Below, in pieces: positions 44,432 through 54,048 of a stretch of DNA of 64,000 nt. The notes beneath the pieces are model-generated. The model was not told where the DNA came from and did no database searches. It saw only the letters and a list, made by a program, of their open reading frames with translations. The translations under genes were made by a program, and so were the position numbers. Position 1 is the first letter of the stretch. Each line of letters opens with the position of its first letter. Where the stretch lies: assembly GCF_030676415.1 (NCBI RefSeq), contig NZ_JAUUTW010000029.1:1-64000 (forward strand). The letters run 5' to 3'. This stretch comes from Peribacillus frigoritolerans. Lineage in GTDB: Bacteria > Bacillota > Bacilli > Bacillales > DSM-1321.

Positions 44432-44609
44432 GAATATCCTACTTCAGAGGCGGTATTAACAGCCGGAGAAGTAGACTGGCAGAAGAGTGTTATAGAGTTC
44501 TGTCTAGCAGATTGGGTCAATGGGCATGGGGAAAAGCAAAAAAATAGAATAATAAGTTTACGAATGGGCAAAAGCTAAAAATCCAGGAATGGAAGTTGAA
44601 AAGCTATAG
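44432..44609 (+). pseudogene. Decayed coding remnant of unknown origin
   Basis: EYPTSEAVLTAGEVDWQKSV and IEFCLADWVNGHGEKQKNRI read in one frame. After a frame change VYEWAKAKNPGMEVEKL ends at a stop. The sequence looks protein-like with a charged, helical character, but I do not recognise it, and there is no proper start. Confidence 0.35.
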
Positions 44610-44659
44610 ATTTTTTAATTCACTCGTAAGCCAAGTTTCAATAAATAAATGTTGCACTT

Positions 44660-44686
44660 GTCCATCCTTAGCTGGATGGGCTTTTT
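44660..44686 (+). terminator. Terminator-like hairpin
   Basis: CCATCC pairs with GGATGG around TTAGCT, followed by GCTTTTTA. It follows the unknown coding remnant. Confidence 0.6.
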
Positions 44687-44750
44687 AAATTTTATAATAC
44701 ACCATGGATAAAATCAAAATCACGATTTGTGAGGAGGTATAATCTATAAT

Positions 44751-44945
44751 ATGGTAAAACCCTACTTTTCAATATCGATTGAAATCCAACCAGAGCCTGT
44801 TGATAATTCAAAAATGAATTATTGGTCTTTCGATGAATCCTCTACAGAAAGGCATTATATATGAAAAAAATTCATTAATGAATTGAATGCTCTTAGTATT
44901 AATCGATTTTACGCAAAAGTAGGACTTGGCATGCAAGTTGCATGA
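44751..44945 (+). pseudogene. Small gene with a frameshift, function unknown
   Basis: After GAGGAGGT an ORF reads MVKPYFSISIEIQPEPVDNS and KMNYWSFDESSTERHYI, then stops. In another frame FINELNALSINRFYAKVGLG continues to a stop at 44945. Together they would make a protein of about 65 residues with a good ribosome site, so one indel near 44866 has probably broken it. Not recognised. It lies directly upstream of the acyl-CoA cluster. Confidence 0.4.
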
Positions 44946-45001
44946 TAATAAGTATAAATCAAACATGCACGATATGAAATTCGTTTATGTGGGGAGGGAA
45001 A

Positions 45002-46609
45002 ATGGTGCGAAAAACGATAAATAAACCATGGGAGCAATGGTATGTTGAAAGAATGAAATCTATGAAGCTACCGGAAATATCCGTCTATTCACTGCTTGAT
45101 ATAACAGCAAGTAAGTTTCCACACCATACAGCCATCATTTATGAAGACCAGACAATGGATTATAAGAATCTAAAAATGCAGGTAGACAAACTTGCAGGTA
45201 AATGGAGAGAAATGGGCTTGGTTAAAGGGGAACGGATTGGTCTGATGATGGCCAACCACCCTTATTTCATAATCAGTTATTATGCTGCCCAGGCACTAGG
45301 CCTGTTAGTTGTACAAATTAATCCCATGTATAAACCGCGGGAACTATTGCAAATTTTAATAGACTCGGATACCAAGAATATTGTATTTGACCAAACAGCG
45401 GCAAATACCATTAGAGAAACGAAAGCGATATATGAATTTGATGTTTGCATTGAGACGGAAAATGATCAAAATGGCTCGTATTCCTATTCCCTTCAAACGA
45501 TGATTGAAACCGGGGACGCCATTAGGAAGCCCGAAATGATAAGCCCGCATGAAGATACTGCAGTCATCCAATATACTGGCGGCACCACTGGGAAGATGAA
45601 GGGTGTCATGCTTACTCACAATAATTTAACGTCCAATGTCGTGCAGAGCTTTGAAATGTACGGGGATTCCCTGAAACCTGGCGAAGAAATCGTGTTGGCA
45701 GCAACGCCTCTTTACCATGTTTATGCCATGACAAGTGCAATGAATCTAGGTATCTATATTGGAGCTGCCATCCTCTTATTTCCTAAATTCGAACTTCAAG
45801 ATGTACTTGCAAAAATAAAAAAGTATCGTCCGACTTTCTTTCCTGGGGTTCCAAAGATGTATAATGCATTCGTCAATCATCCAGAAATTGAAAACTATGG
45901 ACTGAATTGTTTAAAAAGTTGTTCTTGTGGATCGGCGCCCCTGCCCGTTGAAGTAATTAAGCGATTTGAGGAGCTGACCGGTGCCAAAATCGGAGAGGGT
46001 TTCGGTTTATCGGAAGCTTCACCTTCCACTCATCGTAATCCGCCTTTCGGAAAAAGGAAAATAGGAAGCATTGGCATCCCTTTTCCTGGCACGGATTGTA
46101 TGATCATTGACGATGAAAATAATGAAGTGCCTAACTCATGCGTCGGGGAGTTGCTCATAAAAGGCCCGCAAATCATGAAGGGTTATTGGAATAACGAAGC
46201 CGAAACCAAAAAGGCCTTACAGAATGACTGGCTATATACTGGCGATCTTGCTGTGATGGATGACGAAGGATATTTCTATATAGTCGGCAGAAAAAAAGAA
46301 ATGATCATCGTCGGCGGATTCAATATTTACCCGCAGGAGGTAGAAGGGGTTCTGTATGAACATCCGGCAATTAAAGAGGCAGCCGTGGTGGGCATCCCCC
46401 ATAAAGAAAAAGGCGAAATTGTGAAAGCATTCATCGTACCTAAAGAAAGCGCTTCCGTAGATCTTGAAGAAATAGAAGGATATTGCTATTCCCAATTGAC
46501 GCCTTATAAGGTACCGAAAGTATTTGAATTGAGAAAAGAGCTTCCGCGAAATACAGTGGGTAAACTATTAAAAAGATTGTTAGTTAAAGAAGAATTGGAA
46601 AAGGAATGA
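45002..46609 (+). CDS. Long-chain-type acyl-CoA synthetase (AMP-binding)
   Basis: A 535-residue ANL-superfamily ligase. The P-loop-like YTGGTTGKMKGVMLTHNNL (about 197-215), the GEGFGLSEASPSTHRNP motif (A5, about 335) and YTGDLAVMDDEGYFYIVGRK (A7/A8, about 410-430) are intact. The acceptor-Lys motif near the C-terminus is LPRNTVGKLLKRLL. It activates a carboxylic acid to acyl-AMP and then acyl-CoA. Chain length or aromatic preference cannot be read. Start: ATG at 45002 after GGGGAGGGAAA. First gene of an acyl-CoA operon with an MFS carrier, thiolases and a dehydrogenase. A second, 40-45% similar-looking ligase lies at 52.3 kb. Confidence 0.92.
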   Translation: MVRKTINKPWEQWYVERMKSMKLPEISVYSLLDITASKFPHHTAIIYEDQTMDYKNLKMQVDKLAGKWREMGLVKGERIGLMMANHPYFIISYYAAQALGLLVVQINPMYKPRELLQILIDSDTKNIVFDQTAANTIRETKAIYEFDVCIETENDQNGSYSYSLQTMIETGDAIRKPEMISPHEDTAVIQYTGGTTGKMKGVMLTHNNLTSNVVQSFEMYGDSLKPGEEIVLAATPLYHVYAMTSAMNLGIYIGAAILLFPKFELQDVLAKIKKYRPTFFPGVPKMYNAFVNHPEIENYGLNCLKSCSCGSAPLPVEVIKRFEELTGAKIGEGFGLSEASPSTHRNPPFGKRKIGSIGIPFPGTDCMIIDDENNEVPNSCVGELLIKGPQIMKGYWNNEAETKKALQNDWLYTGDLAVMDDEGYFYIVGRKKEMIIVGGFNIYPQEVEGVLYEHPAIKEAAVVGIPHKEKGEIVKAFIVPKESASVDLEEIEGYCYSQLTPYKVPKVFELRKELPRNTVGKLLKRLLVKEELEKE

Positions 46610-46709
46610 AAGAGGGGAATGCTTTTTGCTCATCCAACCATTTATGATCAAACCTACGTTGGATGGTATACGATTTTGTAAACAAAAATAAAGAAGAGGA
46701 GGGATTCAT

Positions 46710-47987
46710 ATGCGTTGGGTTGTTCTCATTCTATTATTCTTTGGAGCCGTCATCAATTTTGCAGACAAATCGATCGTGGGTCTCGCAGCTGTTCCCATCA
46801 TGAAGGAATTCGATCTTACCTATGCGGAGTGGGGTCTTGTTGGAAGCAGTTATTATTGGCTCTACCCGGTAACAGGAATTTTTGGGGCAGCATGGGCTGA
46901 TCGGCTGGGGGCTAAAAAAGTGCTTGGGTTCATCATGCTGACATGGACTGTTTTGCAATTCGGCGTTTTAGCCATCACCGCTCTTCCATTATTAATTCTA
47001 TACAGGATTTTACTGGGCGCATTCGAAGGGCCATATAGCCCAATTGCTTACAGTCATGCCGATAAGTGGTTTCCGCCGAAACTGAAAGGCTTTGCCAATT
47101 CGGTAGTGGTTGGCGGAGGAACAGTTGGTGCGATGATCGTGGCACCGATCCTCGTTTCCTTAATTACGATATTCGGCTGGAAGGTTGCCTTTGCAGCACT
47201 TGGTGCAGCAAGCCTTGTTTGGTTCTTCCTCTTTCAATTTTTAACAAAGGAAAATCCAGTTGAAGTATATGAAAACGTACAAAAGAAAAAGAAATTAAAA
47301 CTAGAAAAAATAAAAATGAAAGACTTTTTGTTGCTACTGGCCTCACCTACTGCTTTGTTTACTACGCTAGCTTATTTTTCAACATATATTTTAGTTGTTT
47401 GGTTTTCAGTTTGGCTCCCGATTTATTTAGTGGAAGCCGTAAAAATGACTCCAGGTCAAATGGGAACCAGCGTTGCGATAATCGGAGTCGTTTCCGTATG
47501 TATTTATATGGGTGTTTCGATGGTGTCTGATCATTTATTCAAGAAGAATCAGAATTGGCGGTCATCGAGGGTATTTGTCGTCGCGGGCGCTATGATTCTT
47601 GGTGCATTGTTCTTTTCCTCAATCATGGTTATTCAAAATCCAATCTGGGTGATAGTTGCCATGTGTTTAGCAAAGGGCCTTACATATGCCATTTTACCGA
47701 TCGGACCAACAATCATGATCAATGAAATGCAAGAGCGGGGGGGATTGATGACAAGCATCTTAACATCATCAGGGAATATAGCAGGCATTATTGCACCTCT
47801 ATTAACTGGATATATCATAAGTTTAGCAGGAGGAAATCAGTTATTGGGTTATAACTTATCGATATTGTTCATGGCCATTCTTGTCCTGGCTTTTGGCATC
47901 CTGTTTGCGATATTCGTAAAACCTGCCAAATCAAAAGGGAAACATAAAAATAAAAATTCGGATAACTTTGACCTTAAGTCCTCATAA
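46710..47987 (+). CDS. MFS transporter of the anion:cation symporter type
   Basis: A 425-residue carrier with 12 membrane segments. The N-terminal NFADKSIVGLAAVPIMKEFD and the loop WADRLGAKKVLGF (motif A-like, between segments 2 and 3), plus LLGAFEGPYSPIAYSHADKW (segments 4-5), are typical of the ACS family that imports organic anions such as hexuronates, tartrate or hydroxyphenylacetate by proton symport. The C-terminal tail is Lys-rich. Start: ATG after GAGGAGGGATTCAT. Its place directly after a CoA ligase suggests it brings in the carboxylic acid that the ligase activates. Confidence 0.88.
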   Translation: MRWVVLILLFFGAVINFADKSIVGLAAVPIMKEFDLTYAEWGLVGSSYYWLYPVTGIFGAAWADRLGAKKVLGFIMLTWTVLQFGVLAITALPLLILYRILLGAFEGPYSPIAYSHADKWFPPKLKGFANSVVVGGGTVGAMIVAPILVSLITIFGWKVAFAALGAASLVWFFLFQFLTKENPVEVYENVQKKKKLKLEKIKMKDFLLLLASPTALFTTLAYFSTYILVVWFSVWLPIYLVEAVKMTPGQMGTSVAIIGVVSVCIYMGVSMVSDHLFKKNQNWRSSRVFVVAGAMILGALFFSSIMVIQNPIWVIVAMCLAKGLTYAILPIGPTIMINEMQERGGLMTSILTSSGNIAGIIAPLLTGYIISLAGGNQLLGYNLSILFMAILVLAFGILFAIFVKPAKSKGKHKNKNSDNFDLKSS

Positions 47988-48082
47988 GCAGGGACGAACC
48001 TGCTTACATTCAATGAAACTAGTGAAGAGAAGGAATGCCTTTAAATAATGGTGTGAATAAAAGGAAGAGGAGCGGATGGGAA

Positions 48083-49255
48083 ATGAATAGAGATGCCGTC
48101 ATAGTTTCTGCAGTTCGAACAGCAATTGGAAAACAGGGAGGTGCACTTGCTTCTGTTCCTGCCCACGTATTTGGAGCGGAAGTGATGAAAGAAGCCTTAA
48201 AACGAGCGAATGTCGATCCTCGAATGATTGATGATGTAATCATGGGGAATGTATTGAGCGGGGGTGGAAACATTGCCAGGTTAACTGCGCTGGAAACTGG
48301 ACTCTCGATTCATCTTCCGGGACTGACTGTCGACCGTCAATGCGGCTCGGGAATAAATGCTGTTAACTTAGCTGCACACGCGATTCGGGCAGGTGATGGC
48401 GATGTCTATATCGCAGGCGGGGTCGAGAGCATGAGCAGGGCGCCATACTTGATGGATCGTCCGGAAAAAGCATACAGTGCAAAGCCACCGCAGTTCAGAA
48501 AGTCCCGGTTGTCCCCAAAAGAGATTGGCGATCCACCGATGGGAATCACGGCTGAAAACTTAGCGGAAAAATATGAGGTCAGCAGGGAAGAACAAGATGC
48601 ATTTGCTCTACAAAGCCAAAAAAATATGGCCAGAGCCGTGGAAGAGGGCCGTTTCAATGAGCAAATTGCGCCTATTTACATTCCCGTCAGAAAAGGTGAC
48701 GATATCGAATTTAAATTGGATGAACATCCACGACCGCAAATAACGAAAGAAGGGCTTGCCAAATTATCACCTGCGTTTTTAGAAGGAGGTTCCGTCACAG
48801 CAGGCAATAGTTCGGGATTGAATGATGCCGCATCAGCCCTGGTCATAATGTCGAGGGAAAAAGCGGTGGAATTGGGGATTAAGCCTTTAGCGACGATCAG
48901 GGCACAGGCCGTTGCGGGGGTAGATCCAAATTATATGGGAATAGGACCTGTTCCCGCTATAAGAAAGGTAATGGAGAAATCAGGGCTTTCCTTAAATGAA
49001 ATGGACATCATTGAAATTAATGAAGCCTTCGCTGCTCAGGTCATTGCTTGTAATAGGGAGCTTGATATGAATCCCTCTAGAGTGAATGTGAACGGGGGAG
49101 CCATTGCACACGGACACCCACTAGGTGCGACGGGTGCCATCCTCATTACGAAAGCGGTTTATGAGTTGAAGCGTTCTGCCGGAAGATTTGCTCTTATTAC
49201 AGCTTGCATTGGAGGCGGACAGGGAATTGCTACGATAATTGAGCGTGAAGCATGA
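48083..49255 (+). CDS. Thiolase (acetyl-CoA C-acyltransferase), first copy
   Basis: A 390-residue thiolase. The acyl-accepting Cys is in VDRQCGSGINAVNLA (about 88), the His in [18 protein letters not shown] (about 346) and the second Cys in ACIGGGQG (about 376); all three catalytic positions are present. It either condenses two acetyl-CoA or cleaves 3-ketoacyl-CoA; the type II fold length (390) fits both. Start: ATG at 48083, with AAGAGGAGCGGATGGGAA upstream; an ATG 16 codons earlier lacks a site. It shares the operon with a second thiolase at 50.6 kb. Confidence 0.93.
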   Translation: MNRDAVIVSAVRTAIGKQGGALASVPAHVFGAEVMKEALKRANVDPRMIDDVIMGNVLSGGGNIARLTALETGLSIHLPGLTVDRQCGSGINAVNLAAHAIRAGDGDVYIAGGVESMSRAPYLMDRPEKAYSAKPPQFRKSRLSPKEIGDPPMGITAENLAEKYEVSREEQDAFALQSQKNMARAVEEGRFNEQIAPIYIPVRKGDDIEFKLDEHPRPQITKEGLAKLSPAFLEGGSVTAGNSSGLNDAASALVIMSREKAVELGIKPLATIRAQAVAGVDPNYMGIGPVPAIRKVMEKSGLSLNEMDIIEINEAFAAQVIACNRELDMNPSRVNVNGGAIAHGHPLGATGAILITKAVYELKRSAGRFALITACIGGGQGIATIIEREA

Positions 49256-49388
49256 TTTTGTAAGTGTGTTTACCAGAATACAATGAATTCCATTAAATGA
49301 ATAGAACACAGCACTCAGCCCAATATGCATATGAAGAAAACTTGTCAATGGCAGCTATAAATGAACAGACCTAAGGAGGACTAAACTC

Positions 49389-50536
49389 ATGACAATCACT
49401 TTAACCAAGGAAATGCAGCAAATGAAGGAAATGATCCGTAATTTTGTTGAAAGGGAAGTGGAGCCCTACGCCATACAAATTGAAGAAGAAGATGCCATCC
49501 CGGAGCATTTGGTGGAAAAAGCAAAAGACCTTGGCTTGTTCGGAATAAGCATTCCCGAACAATACGGTGGAATTGGCTTAAATGCTGTGGGAAAGGCAAC
49601 CGTATTAGAGCAGTTAGGAAGAACCCATAATGGTTTCGTTTCATTAATAAGCGCTCACACCGGGATTGGCAGTACAGGTCTGGTTAAGCTAGCATCCGAA
49701 CATTTGAAAAATAAATACTTGCCTGAAATGGCAGCAGGTACGAAAATTGGCGCCTTTGCTTTATCTGAACCCGAGCGGGATCGGATGCAACCAATTTGGC
49801 AACAAGTGCAGAAAAGAAGGGTGATTACTGGGTGATGAACGGGACGAAACATTTCATCACGAATGGGCCGATAGCTGATGTTTATACAGTATTCGCTTTA
49901 ACAGATAAAGAGAAAGGGGCAAAGGGAGGGATTACTGCTTTTTTAGTAGAAAGGGATTTTCCCGGTTTGACTGTCGGCAAAAAGGACAAAAAAATGGGGT
50001 TAAGGGGATCATATACCTCACAGGTCATTTTTGAGGATTGTATCATACCAGAAGAAAATGTTATTGGCGAAGTTGGAATGGGGTATATCTCTGCCCTTAA
50101 AATTTTAGGTGAAGGGCGGGTCGGATTGGCTGCAAGAGCAGTGGGATCAAGCGGTAAATTAATTGAATTGTCAGCTAAGTATGCAAAAGAGCGCATTCAA
50201 TTCGGTAAACCAATCGCGGACAATCAAGCGATTCAATGGATGCTTGCTGATATGGCAACCGAAACGGAAGCCGCAAGAGCATTGACGATGATGGCGGCAC
50301 AAAAGATAGATGAAGGAAAAAAAGTGATCAAGGAAGCATCGATGGCAAAACTATTTGCTTCAGACGTTTTTAATCGGGTGGCCGATAAAGCGGTTCAAAT
50401 TCATGGCGGAATGGGATATATGGCTGAATATCCAGTTGAACGTTTTTATCGGGATGCCCGCATAACGAAGATCTATGAAGGAACGAATGAAATCCAACGT
50501 TTAATCATTGCAAGAAATGTCTTGGAAGAGTGTTAA
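49389..50536 (+). pseudogene. Acyl-CoA dehydrogenase, broken by a single-base deletion
   Basis: Frame 1 (49389 to about 49775) gives the N-terminal domain: AVGKATVLEQLGRTHNGFVS and GAFALSEPE. The ORF then runs into ERDRMQPIWQQ, nonsense. Another frame resumes at ATSAEKKGDYWVMNGTKHFI and runs to the C-terminal IHGGMGYMAEYPVERFYRDA and EIQRLIIARN. The FAD-binding motif SEPEAGSDATNLATS is restored by adding one G after GAG (49775/49776). This motif binds FAD and substrate, so the break is central. The catalytic Glu region YEGTNEIQ is intact. Ribosome site AAGGAGG precedes the start. Confidence 0.88.
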
Positions 50537-50595
50537 TTGTTTCGGGCAGGTAGTCCTTTGCCCATGAATCTGGAATTTCAAGGGGGAGGAACGAA

Positions 50596-51777
50596 ATGGG
50601 AGAAGATATCGTGATCGGTGCTGTACGAACACCGATTGGAAAGTACGGTGGAGGATTTAAAGAGATTAGTTCCGGTCATTTGGCGAGCATTGCCATTAAA
50701 GAAGCGATCAAGAGGGCAAATATTGCAGCTGAACAAGTGGATGAAGTCATTTTTGGGGAGGTTAGGCAAACGACCGAATCCTCGAATGTTGCGAGAGTGG
50801 CAGCACTGCGCTCAGGGATTCCCGATTCTTCACCGGCTTTTACGGTAAACCGGTTATGTGCATCTGGTATGCAGGCCATCACCTCAGCAGCACAGCAGAT
50901 AGGCTCAGGTCAAGCAAATATAGTCGTTGCCGGCGGTACGGAAAGCATGAGCCGCGCACCCCTTTATTTAAGAAGTGCCCGTTTTGGGGGAGACAGGACC
51001 AAGTTAGTGGATTCTAATACAGAAGCTGGACAGCAACCTCAAGAAATTTATGGAAAAAATTTAGGAATGGGAATCACCGCTGAAAATGTCGCACAGCGAT
51101 ACAACATTTCCAGGGAAGAACAAGATGCCTTTTCAGTGGAAAGTCAAAGAAGGGCGGCGCAAGCGATAAAAGAAGGAAAGTTCAAAGATGAGATCGTTCC
51201 TGTCCAGGTCTCTGACAGGAAGAGTACGGTTACCATTGAAACCGATGAATATCCACGCCCGGAAACCACAATGGAAAAGCTTGCAAGCTTAAAACCGGCA
51301 TTCAGGGAAAACGGAACCGTCACTGCAGGGAATGCTTGTGGCCGTAATGACGGGGCATCTGCATTGGTATTAATGAAAGCCAGTGAAGCGGAACGGTTGC
51401 AAGTACAGCCAATCGCAAAGATTGTCGATTGGGCGACTGCGGGAGTTTCTCCTGAAGTGATGGGAATTGGTCCAGTACCAGCCGTTGGAAAACTTATGGA
51501 GCGCACCGGGAGAAAAGTAGAAGAAATTGGGCTTTTCGAATTAAATGAAGCGTTCGCTTCACAGGCATTGGCAGTAATCAGGGATTTATCGTTAGATGAA
51601 AACAAGGTTAATGTAAATGGGGGAGCCATTGCACTTGGGCATCCAGTCGGATCGACGGGCGCTCGGATCGTGACAACATTGATATATGAGCTGATTCGCA
51701 GGAAAGAAAGATATGGAGTTGCTACACTTTGTGTTGGCGGCGGGCAGGGAATGGCTATCATGATTGAAACGATATAG
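50596..51777 (+). CDS. Thiolase (acetyl-CoA C-acetyltransferase), second copy
   Basis: A 393-residue thiolase with Cys in [17 protein letters not shown] (about 87), His in [16 protein letters not shown] (about 350) and Cys in [13 protein letters not shown] (about 380). The N-terminus [17 protein letters not shown] is standard. It is about 45% similar by eye to the first thiolase, with differences around the substrate loop ([14 protein letters not shown]), so the two may act on different chain lengths. Start: ATG after GGGGGAGGAACGAA. It lies 60 bases after the broken acyl-CoA dehydrogenase. Confidence 0.94.
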   Translation: MGEDIVIGAVRTPIGKYGGGFKEISSGHLASIAIKEAIKRANIAAEQVDEVIFGEVRQTTESSNVARVAALRSGIPDSSPAFTVNRLCASGMQAITSAAQQIGSGQANIVVAGGTESMSRAPLYLRSARFGGDRTKLVDSNTEAGQQPQEIYGKNLGMGITAENVAQRYNISREEQDAFSVESQRRAAQAIKEGKFKDEIVPVQVSDRKSTVTIETDEYPRPETTMEKLASLKPAFRENGTVTAGNACGRNDGASALVLMKASEAERLQVQPIAKIVDWATAGVSPEVMGIGPVPAVGKLMERTGRKVEEIGLFELNEAFASQALAVIRDLSLDENKVNVNGGAIALGHPVGSTGARIVTTLIYELIRRKERYGVATLCVGGGQGMAIMIETI

Positions 51778-51863
51778 ACCAACGACAAAGGAGTGGAAAC
51801 CCCATACGTTTCTGCTCCTTTCCGTATATAAGTTGAATCACGCATAAGTGAGGGGGAGGAAGA

Positions 51864-52268
51864 TTGCCTGTTGAAGTGGAGGATATTCGGAATCAATTCG
51901 AAAGTAGTGCATTCTTTTCACATATAGGGTTTGAAATCATTCGGTTTGAAGAAGGGAATGTAACGATAAAGCTAAACATTGAAGAACATTTACTTAATGT
52001 TAATGGAACACTGCACGGGGGGATTCATGCTACCATGCTGGATACCATTCTAGGAATGGTGACTCGTTCCGTTACCAAATCTAAAGTCGTGACAACAAGC
52101 TTAACTGTACATTATTTAGCCAGCATATCAAGCGGGGAATTATTTGCGGAAGCAAAAGTCCTTCAAAAAGGATACAAAATTGCCTTTACTGAAGGAGAAA
52201 TAAAAGATACTGAAGGCAACATCATTGCAAAGGGTACAGGAATTTTTAAAATCATTCGTGATAAATGA
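51864..52268 (+). CDS. Hotdog-fold thioesterase, PaaI family
   Basis: A 134-residue hotdog protein: HLLNVNGTLHGGIHATMLDT (helix with the catalytic His/Gly region, about 43-62), VVTTSLTVHYLASISSGELF, then FTEGEIKDTEGNIIAKGTGI. PaaI-like thioesterases release CoA from aberrant or aromatic acyl-CoA and prevent CoA trapping. Start: TTG at 51864 after GGGGGAGGAAGA. It lies between thiolase 2 and ligase 2 in the acyl-CoA operon, which suits a housekeeping role in that pathway. A similar stand-alone gene lies at 56.3 kb. Confidence 0.88.
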   Translation: MPVEVEDIRNQFESSAFFSHIGFEIIRFEEGNVTIKLNIEEHLLNVNGTLHGGIHATMLDTILGMVTRSVTKSKVVTTSLTVHYLASISSGELFAEAKVLQKGYKIAFTEGEIKDTEGNIIAKGTGIFKIIRDK

Positions 52269-52341
52269 GGCAAGGATGATCAAGTTGGCTGACAAATGAC
52301 TATGCTCCATTTTAATAGAAAAGAATGAGGTGTGAAAAAAA

Positions 52342-53940
52342 TTGACTAGAGCCTGGCATGGATTTTATCCGAAAGAAACTCCTGCTGAAATTGACATTCC
52401 AGTATTATCATTGTATGGACTCCTTGAACGTTCAGCCCGACTTTATCCAACCTGCAAAGCCGTAATAGATGGCGATCGGGAAATGACATATATGGAATTA
52501 AAGGATGCCTCAGATCGTTTTGCTGTGAATTTAGCCAGCCGTGGATTTCAAAAAGACGATCGTATTGCAATCATGCTGCCAAATTGTCTAGAATATATCA
52601 TTGCCTATTATGCCATTCATCGTTTGGGAGGTATGGTCGTTCAAGTGAACCCCCTGTACCAGTCAAGTGAATTGGATTATATATTACGGGATTCCGAAGC
52701 CAATTGGTTCATTGGGCGTGAGGAACAACGGGAAAAATTAGTGCTAACAAGTTTTTCTGATAGGTTAACGTTCATATCAGCCGAACAATTAACGGAAACT
52801 GGAACGGATTTATCAAGGAAAGATAAGGAACTTCCTGCTCTGGCTATCAATCCCAAGGAAGCTGTGGCTGTTCTTCAATATACAGGGGGGACTACAGGCA
52901 AATCAAAAGGGGTCATGCTAACGCATTTTAATTTGGTCTCGAATGTATTTCAAGACTTTGCCTTTACGGCAAATGCCCTTCAACTCCAAAGGCCTGGCGA
53001 ACGGATGCTTGGATTGACCCCATTATTCCATGTATTTGGTAATGGACGATTGAATAGTGCCATATATGCCGGATCTACTTATATCACATTAGAGAAATTT
53101 GAAATAAACAAGGTAGTAAATTTGGTTCGAACACATCGGCCAACCATTTTTCCTGGTGTCCCGACCATGTATATTGCTTTACTGAATCACCCGGATTTGA
53201 CGGCAGACGATTTAAGCTGCTTTAAGTACTGCAGCTGTGGTTCAGCCCCGCTCCCGATAGAAATCATTCATCAGTTCGAAAAGAAATTACGGGTTACAAT
53301 ATTAGAAGGATTTGGAATGTCAGAAACGTCACCCACTACCCACCGCAATCCAGTTTTAGGACAGAAAAAACCAGGAAGTATCGGAATTCCTTACCCTAAT
53401 ACCGATGCTAAAATCGTCGATCTGAAAACAGGCATCGATGAATTGCCAGCAGGTGAAATAGGCGAACTGATCATTAAAGGTCCGCAAGTAATGAAGGGAT
53501 ATTGGAAAAATCAAGAGGAAACGGCAACGGCTTTGCGGGATGGATGGCTTTACACTGGGGATATCGCGACGATGGATGAAGACGGATATTTTTATATCGT
53601 AGGCAGGAAGAAAGATATGATCATTGCAAGCGGATATAATGTTTATCCAATCGAAGTAGAAGATATTATTTATCAGCATCCAGCCGTAAAAGAGACATGT
53701 GTATATGGAGTACCGGATTCATATCGTGGGGAAACGGTAAAAGCGGCTATAGTCTTTAAGAAAGGAAAGTCGGTCTCGGAGCAAGAAATCAGGGAGTTTT
53801 GCTTGCAACGACTGGCCAGATATAAAGTGCCGCGAAGTTTTGAGTTCAGGGAACAACTGCCAAAATCAGCTGTAGGGAAAATATTGCGCAGAATATTAAT
53901 GGAGGAAGGAACGCAGAGCCCTACTGTCGGGGAGAGATAA
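52342..53940 (+). CDS. Long-chain-type acyl-CoA synthetase (AMP-binding), second copy
   Basis: A 532-residue ANL ligase paralogous to the one at 45.0 kb. Motifs: YTGGTTGKSKGVMLTHFNL (about 180-198), EGFGMSETSPTTHRNP (about 318), YTGDIATMDEDGYFYIVGRK (about 405) and the C-terminal LPKSAVGKILRRIL with the adenylating Lys. The substrate is not shown. Start: TTG at 52342, with GAGGTGTGAAAAAA upstream. The last gene before a terminator, so the operon ends here. Two ligases in one cluster may handle different acids or both substrate and intermediate. Confidence 0.92.
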   Translation: MTRAWHGFYPKETPAEIDIPVLSLYGLLERSARLYPTCKAVIDGDREMTYMELKDASDRFAVNLASRGFQKDDRIAIMLPNCLEYIIAYYAIHRLGGMVVQVNPLYQSSELDYILRDSEANWFIGREEQREKLVLTSFSDRLTFISAEQLTETGTDLSRKDKELPALAINPKEAVAVLQYTGGTTGKSKGVMLTHFNLVSNVFQDFAFTANALQLQRPGERMLGLTPLFHVFGNGRLNSAIYAGSTYITLEKFEINKVVNLVRTHRPTIFPGVPTMYIALLNHPDLTADDLSCFKYCSCGSAPLPIEIIHQFEKKLRVTILEGFGMSETSPTTHRNPVLGQKKPGSIGIPYPNTDAKIVDLKTGIDELPAGEIGELIIKGPQVMKGYWKNQEETATALRDGWLYTGDIATMDEDGYFYIVGRKKDMIIASGYNVYPIEVEDIIYQHPAVKETCVYGVPDSYRGETVKAAIVFKKGKSVSEQEIREFCLQRLARYKVPRSFEFREQLPKSAVGKILRRILMEEGTQSPTVGER

Positions 53941-53946
53941 GCATTT

Positions 53947-53996
53947 CATTTATCGTTAGGGATATATGAAACCCTAACGATAAATGAAACCTTTTT
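53947..53996 (+). terminator. Terminator of the acyl-CoA cluster
   Basis: CATTTATCGTTAGGG pairs perfectly with CCCTAACGATAAATG around ATATATGAAA, followed by AAACCTTTTTT. Confidence 0.9.
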
Positions 53997-54048
53997 TCGA
54001 GGTTCCCCTTATTTAGGGTTTTCTAACAAATCTTTATAGACTATAAAA

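Noticed and set aside
51144-51896. Minus-strand ORF of 250 codons
   Set aside because: Opposite the second thiolase, which has all catalytic residues; the minus reading is Ser/Pro/Thr-rich shadow sequence.
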